Origin: Dactylosporangium siamense
Lineage (GTDB): Bacteria > Actinomycetota > Actinomycetes > Mycobacteriales > Micromonosporaceae
DNA: 64,000 nt
Direction: 5' to 3'
NCBI RefSeq assembly: GCF_016862795.1
Contig: NZ_BONQ01000155.1
Location: 56,448-120,447 of the forward strand
Part shown: positions 56,381 to 64,000 of the stretch, in pieces
How positions within the stretch are numbered: the first letter of the stretch is position 1
Layout of the letters: the number at the start of each line of letters is the position of its first letter
Translations under genes and position numbers: made by a program
Notes under the pieces: generated by a model
What the model was told of the DNA's origin: nothing
The model's input: only the letters and a program-made list of their open reading frames with translations
The model's database searches: none

Positions 56381-57100
56381 ATGACCGCGCCACTCATCCA
56401 GATCAGCGACGTGAGCAAACGCTACGACGACGGGCCCCCGGCGCTCGACAGCCTGACGCTGCGCATCGACACCGGTGAGGCCGTCGCCGTGCTCGGCGCC
56501 TCCGGCAGCGGCAAGTCGACGCTGCTCAACCTGATCGCCGGGCTGGACCGGCCGACCGCCGGCAGCGTCACTGTCGACGGGGTCCGGGTCGACGGGCTGG
56601 GCGAGGCCGCGTCGGCGAAGTACCGCCGCGCCCGCATCGGCATGGTCTTCCAGTTCTTCAACCTCGTCGACGACCTGACCGTCCACGACAACGTGCTGCT
56701 GCCCGCCCAGCTCGCCGGGGTACCCCGCAGCGAGGCCACCGCGCGGGCGGATGAGCTACTGGAGCGGCTCGGTGTGCGGCGGCACGCCAAGGCGTTCCCG
56801 GGGCGGCTGTCCGGCGGGGAGCGGCAGCGGGTCGCGGTGGCGCGGGCGCTGATGAACCGGCCGTCGCTGTTGCTGGCCGACGAACCGACCGGCGCCCTGG
56901 ACACCGCCTCCGGCCGGGAGGTCCGCGACCTGCTGACCGCCCTGCACCGCGAGGGGCAGACGCTGGTCCTGGTCACCCACGACGTCACCCTGGCGCAGGA
57001 GTGTGCCACGCGGACCCTCGAACTGGTCGACGGCCGGCTGAGCCGGGACGTCCGGCACGGACTTGCTGAAAAGGCGAGCACGGTCGGCGGTGCCCGGTGA
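56381..57100 (+). CDS. MacB/LolD-like ABC transporter ATPase
   Basis: The 239-residue ATPase has Walker A GASGSGKST, the Q-loop FQFFNLVDDLTV, signature LSGGERQRVA and Walker B LLLADEPTGALD, which place it in the MacB/LolD/FtsE group that works with FtsX-like permeases. ATG 56381 has GGAGGT upstream. Its stop overlaps the permease start. It likely forms a mechanotransmission or export pump controlled by the divergent two-component system. Confidence 0.92.
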   Translation: MTAPLIQISDVSKRYDDGPPALDSLTLRIDTGEAVAVLGASGSGKSTLLNLIAGLDRPTAGSVTVDGVRVDGLGEAASAKYRRARIGMVFQFFNLVDDLTVHDNVLLPAQLAGVPRSEATARADELLERLGVRRHAKAFPGRLSGGERQRVAVARALMNRPSLLLADEPTGALDTASGREVRDLLTALHREGQTLVLVTHDVTLAQECATRTLELVDGRLSRDVRHGLAEKASTVGGAR

Positions 57101-59481
57101 GCGGCGTCGGCCGGATCGTGCGGGCCGGCGGCCGGCGCCGGGTCCAGTCGGTGGTGATGGCGCTGACGACGTGCCTCGCGGTCTCCGCGTCGGTGCTCGC
57201 GGCCGGGCTGCTGGTCGCGTCGCAGGCGCCGTTCGACAAGGGGTTCGCCAAGCAGCAGGGCGCGCACCTGGCCGCCGCGTTCGACGCCGGCCTGACGACG
57301 TCGTACGCCGTGGCCGCCACCGCCGGCGCGGCCGGGGCGACCGCCAGCGCCGGGCCGTTCCGGGCCGTGTCGCTGCGCCCGACGACCGCCGAGGGCGCGA
57401 ACACCGGCGGCGGCAACCGCCCCCCGGCCGGCATCACGCTGCCACCCGCGGCGCTCGTCGGCCGGGCCGACGCCGGCGGTTCCGTCGACCGGCTCGACCT
57501 GACCGACGGCCGCTGGGTCGCCGCCACCGGGGAGATCGTGTGGGCGGCGGGCAAGGGGCCGTTCGAGGTCGGCGACAGGCTCACGTTCAAGGACGCGCCC
57601 GGCAGCCCGACGCTGACCGTCGTGGGGCTGGCCCGGTCGGTGAGCGGCACCGCCGAGGCGTGGACCACGCCGGAGCAGCTGGCCGCGCTGGCCGGCCAGG
57701 CCGGCGGCTACCAGATGCTGTACCGCTTCGCCGACGTCAGCACCGAAGCGCAGCTGACCGCGCACCGCACCGCGGTCGCCGGTGCCGTGCCGGCCGACGC
57801 GATGACCGGCGCCATCTCGTACCTCACCGTGAAGCACACGGCGGAGCGCACGGCGGCGACGTTCGTGCCGTTCGTGGTGGCGTTCGGGGTGCTGGGCCTG
57901 TGCATGTCGGTGCTCATCATCGGCGTCGTGGTCAGCGGGTCGGTCGGCGCCGCGACCCGGCGCATCGGCATCCTGAAGGCGGTCGGCTTCACCCCGGCCC
58001 AGGTCACCCGGGCCTACGTCGGGCAGGCGCTGATCCCGGCCGTCGTCGGCACCGTCCTCGGGGTGGTGCTGGGCAACGTGGCCGCGGTGCCGGTCCTGCA
58101 GGACGAGAGCGAGGCCTTCGACACGGCCCGGATGACGATCGCACCGTGGGTGAGCGTGGTCGTGCCGATCGTCGCGCTCGTCGCGGTCGCCGTCACCGCG
58201 TTCTTCCCGGCGCTGCGGGCCGGCCGGCTGCGGACCGTGGCCGCCCTGGCCGTCGGCCGGACCCCGGTCGCCGGGCGCGGGCGGACCGCCCGGCGGGTCC
58301 TCGGCCGGCTGCCGCTGCCCCGCCCGGTGAGCCTCGGGCTGGCCAACCCGTTCACCAGCCCGTCCCGGTCGGCGACGATCGTCGCCGCGGTCGCCCTCGG
58401 CGCGCTCGGGGTCACGTTCGGCGTCGGCCTGGCCACGTCGCTCGCCAACATCCAGGAGGGCCTGAACCGGCGCAGCGCGGGCGACGTCGTGGCGCACACG
58501 CGCATGGGACCGCCGCCCGGGCAGCAGCCGCCGTCGGCGCCGCCCGACCCGGCCGCGGCCCTCGCGAAGCTGACCGCGGCGGTCCAGGCGCAGCCGGGGA
58601 CCAAGCGCAGCTTCACCACCAGCGAGGTCGAGCTCAGCGTGTCCGGCCTGGCCGGCGCCGCGAGCGTCATGACGTTCGACGGCGACGCGTCCTGGGGCAG
58701 CTACGAGATCATCTCCGGGAAGTGGTTCGACGCGCCCGACCAGATCGTCGTGCCGACCGCGTTCCTGCGCTCGACCGGCCTGCACGTCGGCGACACCGCG
58801 ACGCTCTCGGACGGTGGGCACTCCGTCAAGGTCCGCATCGTGGGGGAGTCGCTCGACCTCAGCGAGGACGGCCGGGTCGTCGTCACCGACAAGGCGACCC
58901 TCGCCGCCTTCGGCCCGGGCCTCCAACTCGAGGGCGCCGAGGTCCACATCGAGCTCAACGACGGCGTGTCCGCGAAGTCCTATGTGGACGAGCTGAACAA
59001 GGTGCTGGAGCCGCTCGGTGGGGGCGCGGACGTCAACGTCGGGGAGATCAGCAGCACCGTGGTCGCGATGGACACCCTCGCCGCGACGCTGACCGTCATG
59101 CTCGTCGTCGTCGCCGGGATGGGGGTGCTCAACACGCTCGTGCTCGACACCCGCGAGCGCGTCCACGACCTCGGTGTGTTCAAGGCGCTCGGCATGTCGC
59201 CGCGGCAGACGGTCGCGATGGTCCTCACCTCCGTCGCCGGCACCGGCCTGCTCGCCGGCGCGATCGGGGTGCCGGTCGGCATCCTGCTGCACCACGCGGT
59301 GCTGCCGGCGATGGGCCGGGCCGCCGGCACCGGGATCCCGCCCGGCTACATCGAGGTCTACGGCCCGCTGATGGTGGTGCCGCTGGTCCTCGGCGGGCTC
59401 GCCATCGCCGGTGTGGGTGCGCTGCTGCCGGCCGGCTGGGCCGCCCGCATCCGCACCGCGACCGCGCTGCGGACGGAGTAG
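57097..59481 (+). CDS. FtsX-like ABC permease
   Basis: The 794-residue protein has a first helix near residues 15-42, a large extracytoplasmic domain, three helices at about 250-375, another block near 420-450, a second extracytoplasmic domain (about 460-650) and three final helices (about 665-790). That is the duplicated FtsX layout of long MacB-type permeases. DTRERVHDLGVFKALGMSP near 680 matches the coupling region of FtsX domains. It overlaps the ATPase gene by GTGA. The substrate is unknown. Confidence 0.9.
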   Translation: MSGVGRIVRAGGRRRVQSVVMALTTCLAVSASVLAAGLLVASQAPFDKGFAKQQGAHLAAAFDAGLTTSYAVAATAGAAGATASAGPFRAVSLRPTTAEGANTGGGNRPPAGITLPPAALVGRADAGGSVDRLDLTDGRWVAATGEIVWAAGKGPFEVGDRLTFKDAPGSPTLTVVGLARSVSGTAEAWTTPEQLAALAGQAGGYQMLYRFADVSTEAQLTAHRTAVAGAVPADAMTGAISYLTVKHTAERTAATFVPFVVAFGVLGLCMSVLIIGVVVSGSVGAATRRIGILKAVGFTPAQVTRAYVGQALIPAVVGTVLGVVLGNVAAVPVLQDESEAFDTARMTIAPWVSVVVPIVALVAVAVTAFFPALRAGRLRTVAALAVGRTPVAGRGRTARRVLGRLPLPRPVSLGLANPFTSPSRSATIVAAVALGALGVTFGVGLATSLANIQEGLNRRSAGDVVAHTRMGPPPGQQPPSAPPDPAAALAKLTAAVQAQPGTKRSFTTSEVELSVSGLAGAASVMTFDGDASWGSYEIISGKWFDAPDQIVVPTAFLRSTGLHVGDTATLSDGGHSVKVRIVGESLDLSEDGRVVVTDKATLAAFGPGLQLEGAEVHIELNDGVSAKSYVDELNKVLEPLGGGADVNVGEISSTVVAMDTLAATLTVMLVVVAGMGVLNTLVLDTRERVHDLGVFKALGMSPRQTVAMVLTSVAGTGLLAGAIGVPVGILLHHAVLPAMGRAAGTGIPPGYIEVYGPLMVVPLVLGGLAIAGVGALLPAGWAARIRTATALRTE

Positions 59482-59486
59482 GTCCG

Positions 59487-59514
59487 TGGAGGGGCCGGGC
59501 GGCCGGCCCCTCCA
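59487..59514. terminator. Bidirectional terminator
   Basis: A perfect 12-bp stem (TGGAGGGGCCGG with its complement) has a GCGG loop. It lies between the convergent permease (stop 59481) and peptidase (stop 59522) genes. Confidence 0.85.
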
Positions 59515-59521
59515 TAGCACG

Positions 59522-61075
59522 TCAGCGCTCGTGCGGCACCAGCCACCGCGGCGGCGCGCCGGCGGTCAGCGAAGCCGGTGCGCTCTGCGTGCACGAGGCG
59601 CCCTCGGCGGGCAGGGCGGCGGTGTCGAGGTAGGTGAGCATCGCCGCGCCGATGCACGGGTTGAAGTCGGTCGCGGCGACGTGCCCGTCGGCCCGGTAGG
59701 TGAGCAGCCGCGCGTTGCCGAGCTGCTCGACCATCCGCCGCCCCCACTCGTACGGGGTGGCCGGGTCGTGCGTGCCGGCGATGACCAGGACGGGCGCCGC
59801 GCCGGCCGGGTTGCGGAACGGACCGCGGAACACGTCCTTCTGCGGCTGGTCGTAGACGGCGTAGACCAGGTCCTGGCCGAACGCGTACATCCACTGGTGC
59901 GGGAACATCGCGTAGCTGTGCCGCGCGTCGCCGACGTAGTCCTGCACGTCGCGGGGCAGCCGGTGGTCCTGCGCGGTGACCGCGTAGTACGAGGCGGTCG
60001 CCTGGTAGGTGCCGTCGGGCGCCCGGCCCGTGTAGTAGTCGAGCAGGTCCCGCATGAAGCTGGCGTCACCGGCCGCGGCCTCCCGCAACGCCCTGGACAG
60101 CAGCGTCCAGTCGTACCTGGCGTACATCGCGTGCGTGGCCACCCGCAGGACGTCGTCGCCGCGCACGGAGTCCGGGTGCTGGGCGTTCGGCGCGGGCAGC
60201 GGGGCCCGGTTCATCGCCGCGACCAGGTCGTCGAAGCCGTCCTCGGTGAACCCGCCGGAGGCGAAGAACCGGTCCAGGGAGTTCTCGAACGACGCGTTCT
60301 GCTCCCGCCGCATCTCGAACGGCCGGTTCGCCCACACGTCCGGGTCGACCGGCGAGTCCAGCAGCAGCGCCCGGGCCCGGCCCGGGAACAGGCTCGTGTA
60401 CGTGGCGCCGATGTGGGCGCCGTAGGACATGCCGAGGTAGGTCAGCTTCTCGTCACCGACCGCCCGCCGCAGCAGGTCGAGGTCCCGGGCCGAGTTCGCG
60501 GTCCCGAGGTACGGCAGGATCCCCGGGTTGCGCTCGGCGCACGTGCGGACCGAGTCGCGGGCGCCGCGGACCGCCGCCTTCAGGTCGAGCTCGAACAGCG
60601 GCGTGAACGTGGTGCTCGGCGACGCGTTGTCCTCCTCCGGCGTGCTGCAGTCCACGGCCGGGACGCTGCCGGCGATCCCGCGCGGGTCCCAGCTGACCAC
60701 GTCGAAGCGGGCGAACGTGTCGAGGGCCCCGGGCGGCGCGCCGCGCAGGAACCCGACCCCCGACCCGCCCGGGCCGCCGGGGTTGACGAACATGGACCCG
60801 ATCCGGCGCGACTGGTCCTTCGCCGGCCACTTGATGACAGGCAGCCGGAACGTCGGTCCCCGCCGGTCCCCGTAGTCGCGGGGCACGGTCGCGGTCGCGC
60901 ACTGGAACCCACCGCCGCAGTCCGCCCAATCGAGTTTTGGCGTCGGTACGGCGGCAGCGAGGTCGGACGGGTCGGCGGCGGCCCGTCCGGCGACCCCGGC
61001 GAGCAGCCCCGCGCCGACGGCGAGTGCCGCCGCGGCCCGGAGCCAGGAATTGGTCGAACGCCCTGTTGGACGCAT
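59522..61075 (-). CDS. Secreted S33-family aminopeptidase-like hydrolase
   Basis: The 517-residue protein starts at ATG 61075 behind AAGGAG. A signal peptide (hydrophobic 13-30, then GRAAADP) precedes an alpha/beta-hydrolase fold with the oxyanion region NPGGPGGSG and nucleophile Ser in GMSYGAHIG. The C-terminal segment PVLVIAGTHDPATPYEWG followed by DGHVAA supplies Asp and His, as in Streptomyces tripeptidyl aminopeptidases (TAP-like C-terminal domain). It probably releases short peptides from extracellular protein. CSTPEEDN and the late Cys pair are typical of this exported group. Confidence 0.88.
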   Translation of the reverse strand: MRPTGRSTNSWLRAAAALAVGAGLLAGVAGRAAADPSDLAAAVPTPKLDWADCGGGFQCATATVPRDYGDRRGPTFRLPVIKWPAKDQSRRIGSMFVNPGGPGGSGVGFLRGAPPGALDTFARFDVVSWDPRGIAGSVPAVDCSTPEEDNASPSTTFTPLFELDLKAAVRGARDSVRTCAERNPGILPYLGTANSARDLDLLRRAVGDEKLTYLGMSYGAHIGATYTSLFPGRARALLLDSPVDPDVWANRPFEMRREQNASFENSLDRFFASGGFTEDGFDDLVAAMNRAPLPAPNAQHPDSVRGDDVLRVATHAMYARYDWTLLSRALREAAAGDASFMRDLLDYYTGRAPDGTYQATASYYAVTAQDHRLPRDVQDYVGDARHSYAMFPHQWMYAFGQDLVYAVYDQPQKDVFRGPFRNPAGAAPVLVIAGTHDPATPYEWGRRMVEQLGNARLLTYRADGHVAATDFNPCIGAAMLTYLDTAALPAEGASCTQSAPASLTAGAPPRWLVPHER

Positions 61076-61222
61076 GGTGGCGCTCCTTGAGAGAGGTTTG
61101 GGTTGCCTCATGTCACCGCCTGGCGCCGCGCGGCAACGTGTACAAGGACGCACAACCCGTGTCGTCACGCCGACGTATCAGCCGCGCGTCCCGATCGCTC
61201 CGGGCCACTATGCTGTGTGGTG

Positions 61223-62278
61223 ATGAAACAAGCCCGTGAAACAGAGCAGCGCAGCGCGGCACAGCAGCGCGTCACGATCCGCGACGTCGCGCAGCAGACC
61301 GGCCTGTCGATCGCGACGGTGTCCCGGGTGCTCAACGGGCGCTCCAACGTCGCCCCGGACACCCGCGACCGGGTCCTCGAGGCGATGGGCGGCCTCGGCC
61401 GGCAGGCACCGCGCCGGCGGGGCCTGAGCGCCGGCGACGGCAAGGCCGACCGGGGCGTCTACGTGCGCTGCCCGTATGTGCTCACCGACTACTTCGGGCT
61501 CATCGTGTCCGCGATCGCGGAGTCCCTGCACGTGCACGGCATGCACGCGATCGTGGACGCCGGCGAGTCGTCGTGGAAGCGCACCGAGGTGCTCAAGACG
61601 CTGACCGGCTGGCCGCAGGTGGTGGGCGCGCTGCTCATCCTGCCGTCGGAGCCCGAGGGGGATCTGGAGCGGCTGCGCGACCAGGGCTTCCCGTTCGTCG
61701 TGGTCGACCCGCGCACGTCGCCGCCGCGCGACATCGCGGCCGTGTCCGCGGCCAACTTCGCCGGCGCCCGGCGCCTGGTCACGCACCTGACCGAGCTCGG
61801 CCACCGGCGCATCGGCGTGCTCGGCGGCCCGCCGGAGTGGATGGCGAGCACCGACCGGCTGGCCGGCTACCTCGCGCCGCTCGTCGGCGTCGGGGTGCTG
61901 CCCACGCCCGACCTGGTGCGGTCCGTGACCGACCCGACCGTCGAGGAGGGCTACCGGGTCGCCGCCGAGCTGCTGGACCGGCGGGACCGGCCGACGGCCC
62001 TGGTGGCGTTCAACGACAAGATGGCCGTCGGGGCGCTGCACGCCGCCGCGGACCGCGGCCTGCGGGTGCCGCACGACCTGTCGGTGGCCGGCTTCGACGA
62101 CATCGACGTGGCCCGGGCCGCCCACCCGGCGCTCACCACGGTCCGCCAGCCCCTCGGCGAGATGGGCCGGATGGCGGTCAGCCTCCTCGGCCGGATGCTG
62201 GCCGGGCACGAGCTGGACGCGCTGCACGTGGAACTGGCGACCGACCTGGTGGTTCGGGGTTCGACCGGACCCGTTTGA
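61223..62278 (+). CDS. LacI-family transcriptional regulator
   Basis: The 351-residue regulator has the LacI helix-turn-helix (VTIRDVAQQTGLSIATVSRVLNG) at residues 18-40 and a periplasmic-binding-like sugar domain ending GSTGPV. The linker lacks the usual hinge LGVVVP-type start and reads GDGKADRGVYVRCPYV. The start ATG 61223 is close to a TATGCT element at 61209-61214, so the mRNA may be nearly leaderless. It is divergent from the peptidase and precedes a RICIN-domain secreted protein, so control of a carbohydrate-related gene is likely (inference). Confidence 0.88.
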   Translation: MKQARETEQRSAAQQRVTIRDVAQQTGLSIATVSRVLNGRSNVAPDTRDRVLEAMGGLGRQAPRRRGLSAGDGKADRGVYVRCPYVLTDYFGLIVSAIAESLHVHGMHAIVDAGESSWKRTEVLKTLTGWPQVVGALLILPSEPEGDLERLRDQGFPFVVVDPRTSPPRDIAAVSAANFAGARRLVTHLTELGHRRIGVLGGPPEWMASTDRLAGYLAPLVGVGVLPTPDLVRSVTDPTVEEGYRVAAELLDRRDRPTALVAFNDKMAVGALHAAADRGLRVPHDLSVAGFDDIDVARAAHPALTTVRQPLGEMGRMAVSLLGRMLAGHELDALHVELATDLVVRGSTGPV

Positions 62279-62334
62279 CGCGTGTTTCATCGCGACTTCC
62301 ATCGCGACCTGAAAAAAGTTGCCGCGTTCTGTTG

Positions 62335-62356
62335 ACACGTCGCCGCATTGACGTGT
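62335..62356. promoter_or_regulatory. Inverted repeat between LacI and RICIN genes
   Basis: ACACGTC and GACGTGT pair perfectly around eight bases and are followed by TTCCTTCCTGTT. It may be a weak terminator of the LacI gene or an operator for the downstream gene. Upstream at 62289-62307 the motif ATCGCGAC occurs twice, 12 bases apart. Nothing else clear is visible in 62279-62560. Confidence 0.4.
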
Positions 62357-62560
62357 TTCCTTCCTGTTACAGACGCCGATGGATCCCGGCGTGGCTCAAC
62401 CGGCACCGCACCCCTCACCCGGCGACCCGCCAGTCGACATCGGGTCCGACGGTCATGCGTCCTCACTCCGTTCCGGGCGCCTGACCCAATGCTGAACCCC
62501 TGATGACCGGCCCGAGACGCTTCGCTGGCCGGCCATGCCCCCGCCCAGAACAGGACCCCC

Positions 62561-64000
62561 ATGCTCCCTTCGCAACCTCGTAGGTGGCTGTTGGCGATCG
62601 GCGTCACCGCCGCCGTCGTCGGCACGATCGGCGTCGTCGCCATGACCACCGCGTCCGCAGCCAGCAGCGGCCGGGTCACCAGCGCCGCCAACGGCAAGTG
62701 CCTCGACGTGACCAACGGCTCCACCGCGGACGGCAACCAGCCGCAGATGTGGACCTGCTACACCGGCAGCGCGAACCAGAACTGGACCTTCGCCGACAAC
62801 GGCTCCGTGCAGGGCCTCGGCAAGTGCCTCGACGTCGCCAACGGCTCGACCGCCGACGGTGCCGTGGTGCACCTGTGGACCTGCTACGACACCGTCGCCA
62901 GCCAGAAGTGGCAGCTGACCGCGGCCGGTGACCTGGTCAACACCAACGCCGGCAAGTGCCTGGACATCAAGGACAACAACCTCGCCGACGGCGCCAAGCT
63001 GCAGCTATGGTCGTGCGCCGGCACCGCCAACCAGAAGTGGACGTTCAGCGGCGGCAGCACCAACCCGACGCCCACCACCGTCCCGCCCAACGGCGGCAAC
63101 CCTGATCTGGGTCCGAACGTGTCGGTCTTCGACCCGTCGATGTCGCAGGCCACGATCCAGAGCCGGCTCAACACCGTGTTCAACCAGCAGGTGAGCAACC
63201 AGTTCGGCAACGCCCGGTTCGCGTTGTTGTTCAAGCCGGGCACGTACAACGTCAACGCCAACGTCGGCTTCTTCACCCAGGTCGCGGGTCTCGGGCTGAG
63301 CCCGGACTCGGTGGTCATCAACGGTGCCGTGCACGCCGAGGCGGACTGGTGGCCGGACGGCTCGCAGAACGCGACGCAGAACTTCTGGCGGTCCGCGGAG
63401 AACCTGTCCGTGACCCCGACGGGTGGCCTGGACCGGTGGGCGGTGTCGCAGGCGGCGCCGTACCGGCGGATGCACGTCCGCGGCAACCTCGCCCTGTCCG
63501 ACGGCGGCTGGTCGAGTGGCGGCTGGATCTCCGACAGCAAGATCGACGGGCAGATCCAGTCCGGCACGCAGCAGCAGTGGATCACCCGCAACTCACAGAT
63601 CGGCAGCTGGACCGGGCAGAACTGGAACCAGGTGTTCGTCGGCGTGCAAGGCGCGCCCGGCACCAGTTTCCCGAACCCGCCCTACACCAACGTCGGCAAC
63701 ACGCCCGTCGTCCGTGAGAAGCCGTTCCTGTACGTCGACAACGCGGGCGCCTACCAGGTGTTCGTCCCGTCGCTGCGCAGCAACACGTCGGGCACCAGCT
63801 GGTCCTCCGGCACCACGGCCGGCTCGTCGCTGCCGATCAGCCAGTTTTACATCGTCAAGAGCGGTGCCACCGCGGCGAGCATCAACGCCGCACTGGCCGC
63901 CGGGCAGAACCTGCTCTTCACGCCCGGTGTCTACAACGTCAGCGACACCATCCGGATCACCCGGCCCGACACCGTCGTCCTGGGCCTCGGCCTGGCCACG
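62561..64000 (+). CDS. Secreted RICIN-domain protein with beta-helix-like region, 3' end cut
   Basis: The frame from ATG 62561 is open to the window edge (480 codons). A signal peptide ends near TASAASSG (about residue 35). A ricin-type beta-trefoil follows (residues 36-165) with three GKCLD(V/I) repeats and QNW/QKW motifs, then a Pro/Thr linker. The C-terminal part begins VSVFDPSMSQATIQSRL and continues with LFKPGTYNVN, SVVINGAV, LFTPGVYNVSDTI and TVVLGLG, the repeated pattern of pectate-lyase-like right-handed beta-helix proteins. It probably binds and acts on an extracellular polysaccharide. It follows a LacI regulator that may control it. Confidence 0.88.
   Translation, partial: MLPSQPRRWLLAIGVTAAVVGTIGVVAMTTASAASSGRVTSAANGKCLDVTNGSTADGNQPQMWTCYTGSANQNWTFADNGSVQGLGKCLDVANGSTADGAVVHLWTCYDTVASQKWQLTAAGDLVNTNAGKCLDIKDNNLADGAKLQLWSCAGTANQKWTFSGGSTNPTPTTVPPNGGNPDLGPNVSVFDPSMSQATIQSRLNTVFNQQVSNQFGNARFALLFKPGTYNVNANVGFFTQVAGLGLSPDSVVINGAVHAEADWWPDGSQNATQNFWRSAENLSVTPTGGLDRWAVSQAAPYRRMHVRGNLALSDGGWSSGGWISDSKIDGQIQSGTQQQWITRNSQIGSWTGQNWNQVFVGVQGAPGTSFPNPPYTNVGNTPVVREKPFLYVDNAGAYQVFVPSLRSNTSGTSWSSGTTAGSSLPISQFYIVKSGATAASINAALAAGQNLLFTPGVYNVSDTIRITRPDTVVLGLGLAT

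Noticed and set aside
62332..62370. TTGACA as a -35 box for the RICIN gene
   Set aside because: The nearest -10-like hexamer lies about 27 bases downstream, outside a workable spacing. The bases also fall in an inverted repeat that explains them better.

Overview
This is a very GC-rich, densely coded window from a high-GC actinobacterium. GTG starts, stop/start overlaps of the GTGA type, IdeR/DmdR-type iron boxes, an MbtH protein and frequent HEAT, RICIN and membrane proteins suggest Micromonosporaceae or a nearby order. No marker gene fixes the genus.

The centre, about 6993-41325, is a hydroxamate siderophore locus. An N5-hydroxyornithine formyltransferase (minus strand) diverges from a roughly 31 kb operon: ornithine N5-monooxygenase, two FecCD permeases, the uptake ATPase, MbtH, two half ABC exporters and one 7,626-residue non-ribosomal peptide synthetase. 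A perfect 17-bp hairpin ends the operon. Beyond it lie the ferric-siderophore binding lipoprotein (minus strand) and a divergent panD-ferredoxin pair (plus strand). Iron boxes sit at 7993, 8055 and 40424. Specificity codes read by eye give D-formyl-hydroxyOrn, beta-Ala, D-hydroxyOrn, D-(allo)Thr, L-hydroxyOrn, Gly. The first five residues, with their stereochemistry, match exochelin MS of Mycobacterium smegmatis as I remember it. PanD makes beta-alanine, so its place beside the cluster fits the predicted second residue. The two condensation domains facing an N-hydroxylamine acceptor have both lost the second His of HHxxxDG, and the epimerase after the achiral beta-Ala position is decayed.

Left flank (1-6982): a TetR repressor and the MDR oxidoreductase it probably controls, a small helical protein, a 19-residue Lys-rich micro-ORF with a strong ribosome site, a multi-sensor histidine kinase, a PIG-L deacetylase and an expansin-like secreted protein.

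Right flank (41390-64000): an alpha/beta hydrolase; a 1,577-residue HEAT-repeat protein; an ilvY-ilvC pair whose ketol-acid reductoisomerase is of the long plant-like type; two membrane proteins; a zinc-ribbon protein; a TetR-SDR pair with three operators; a NarL-type two-component system next to a MacB-like ABC transporter; a secreted S33 peptidase; a LacI regulator; and a RICIN-domain secreted protein cut by the window edge.

A recurring oddity is short tandem duplications (15, 20, 28, about 30, 33, 48 and 92 bp). Three of them cover the stop codon of a gene.
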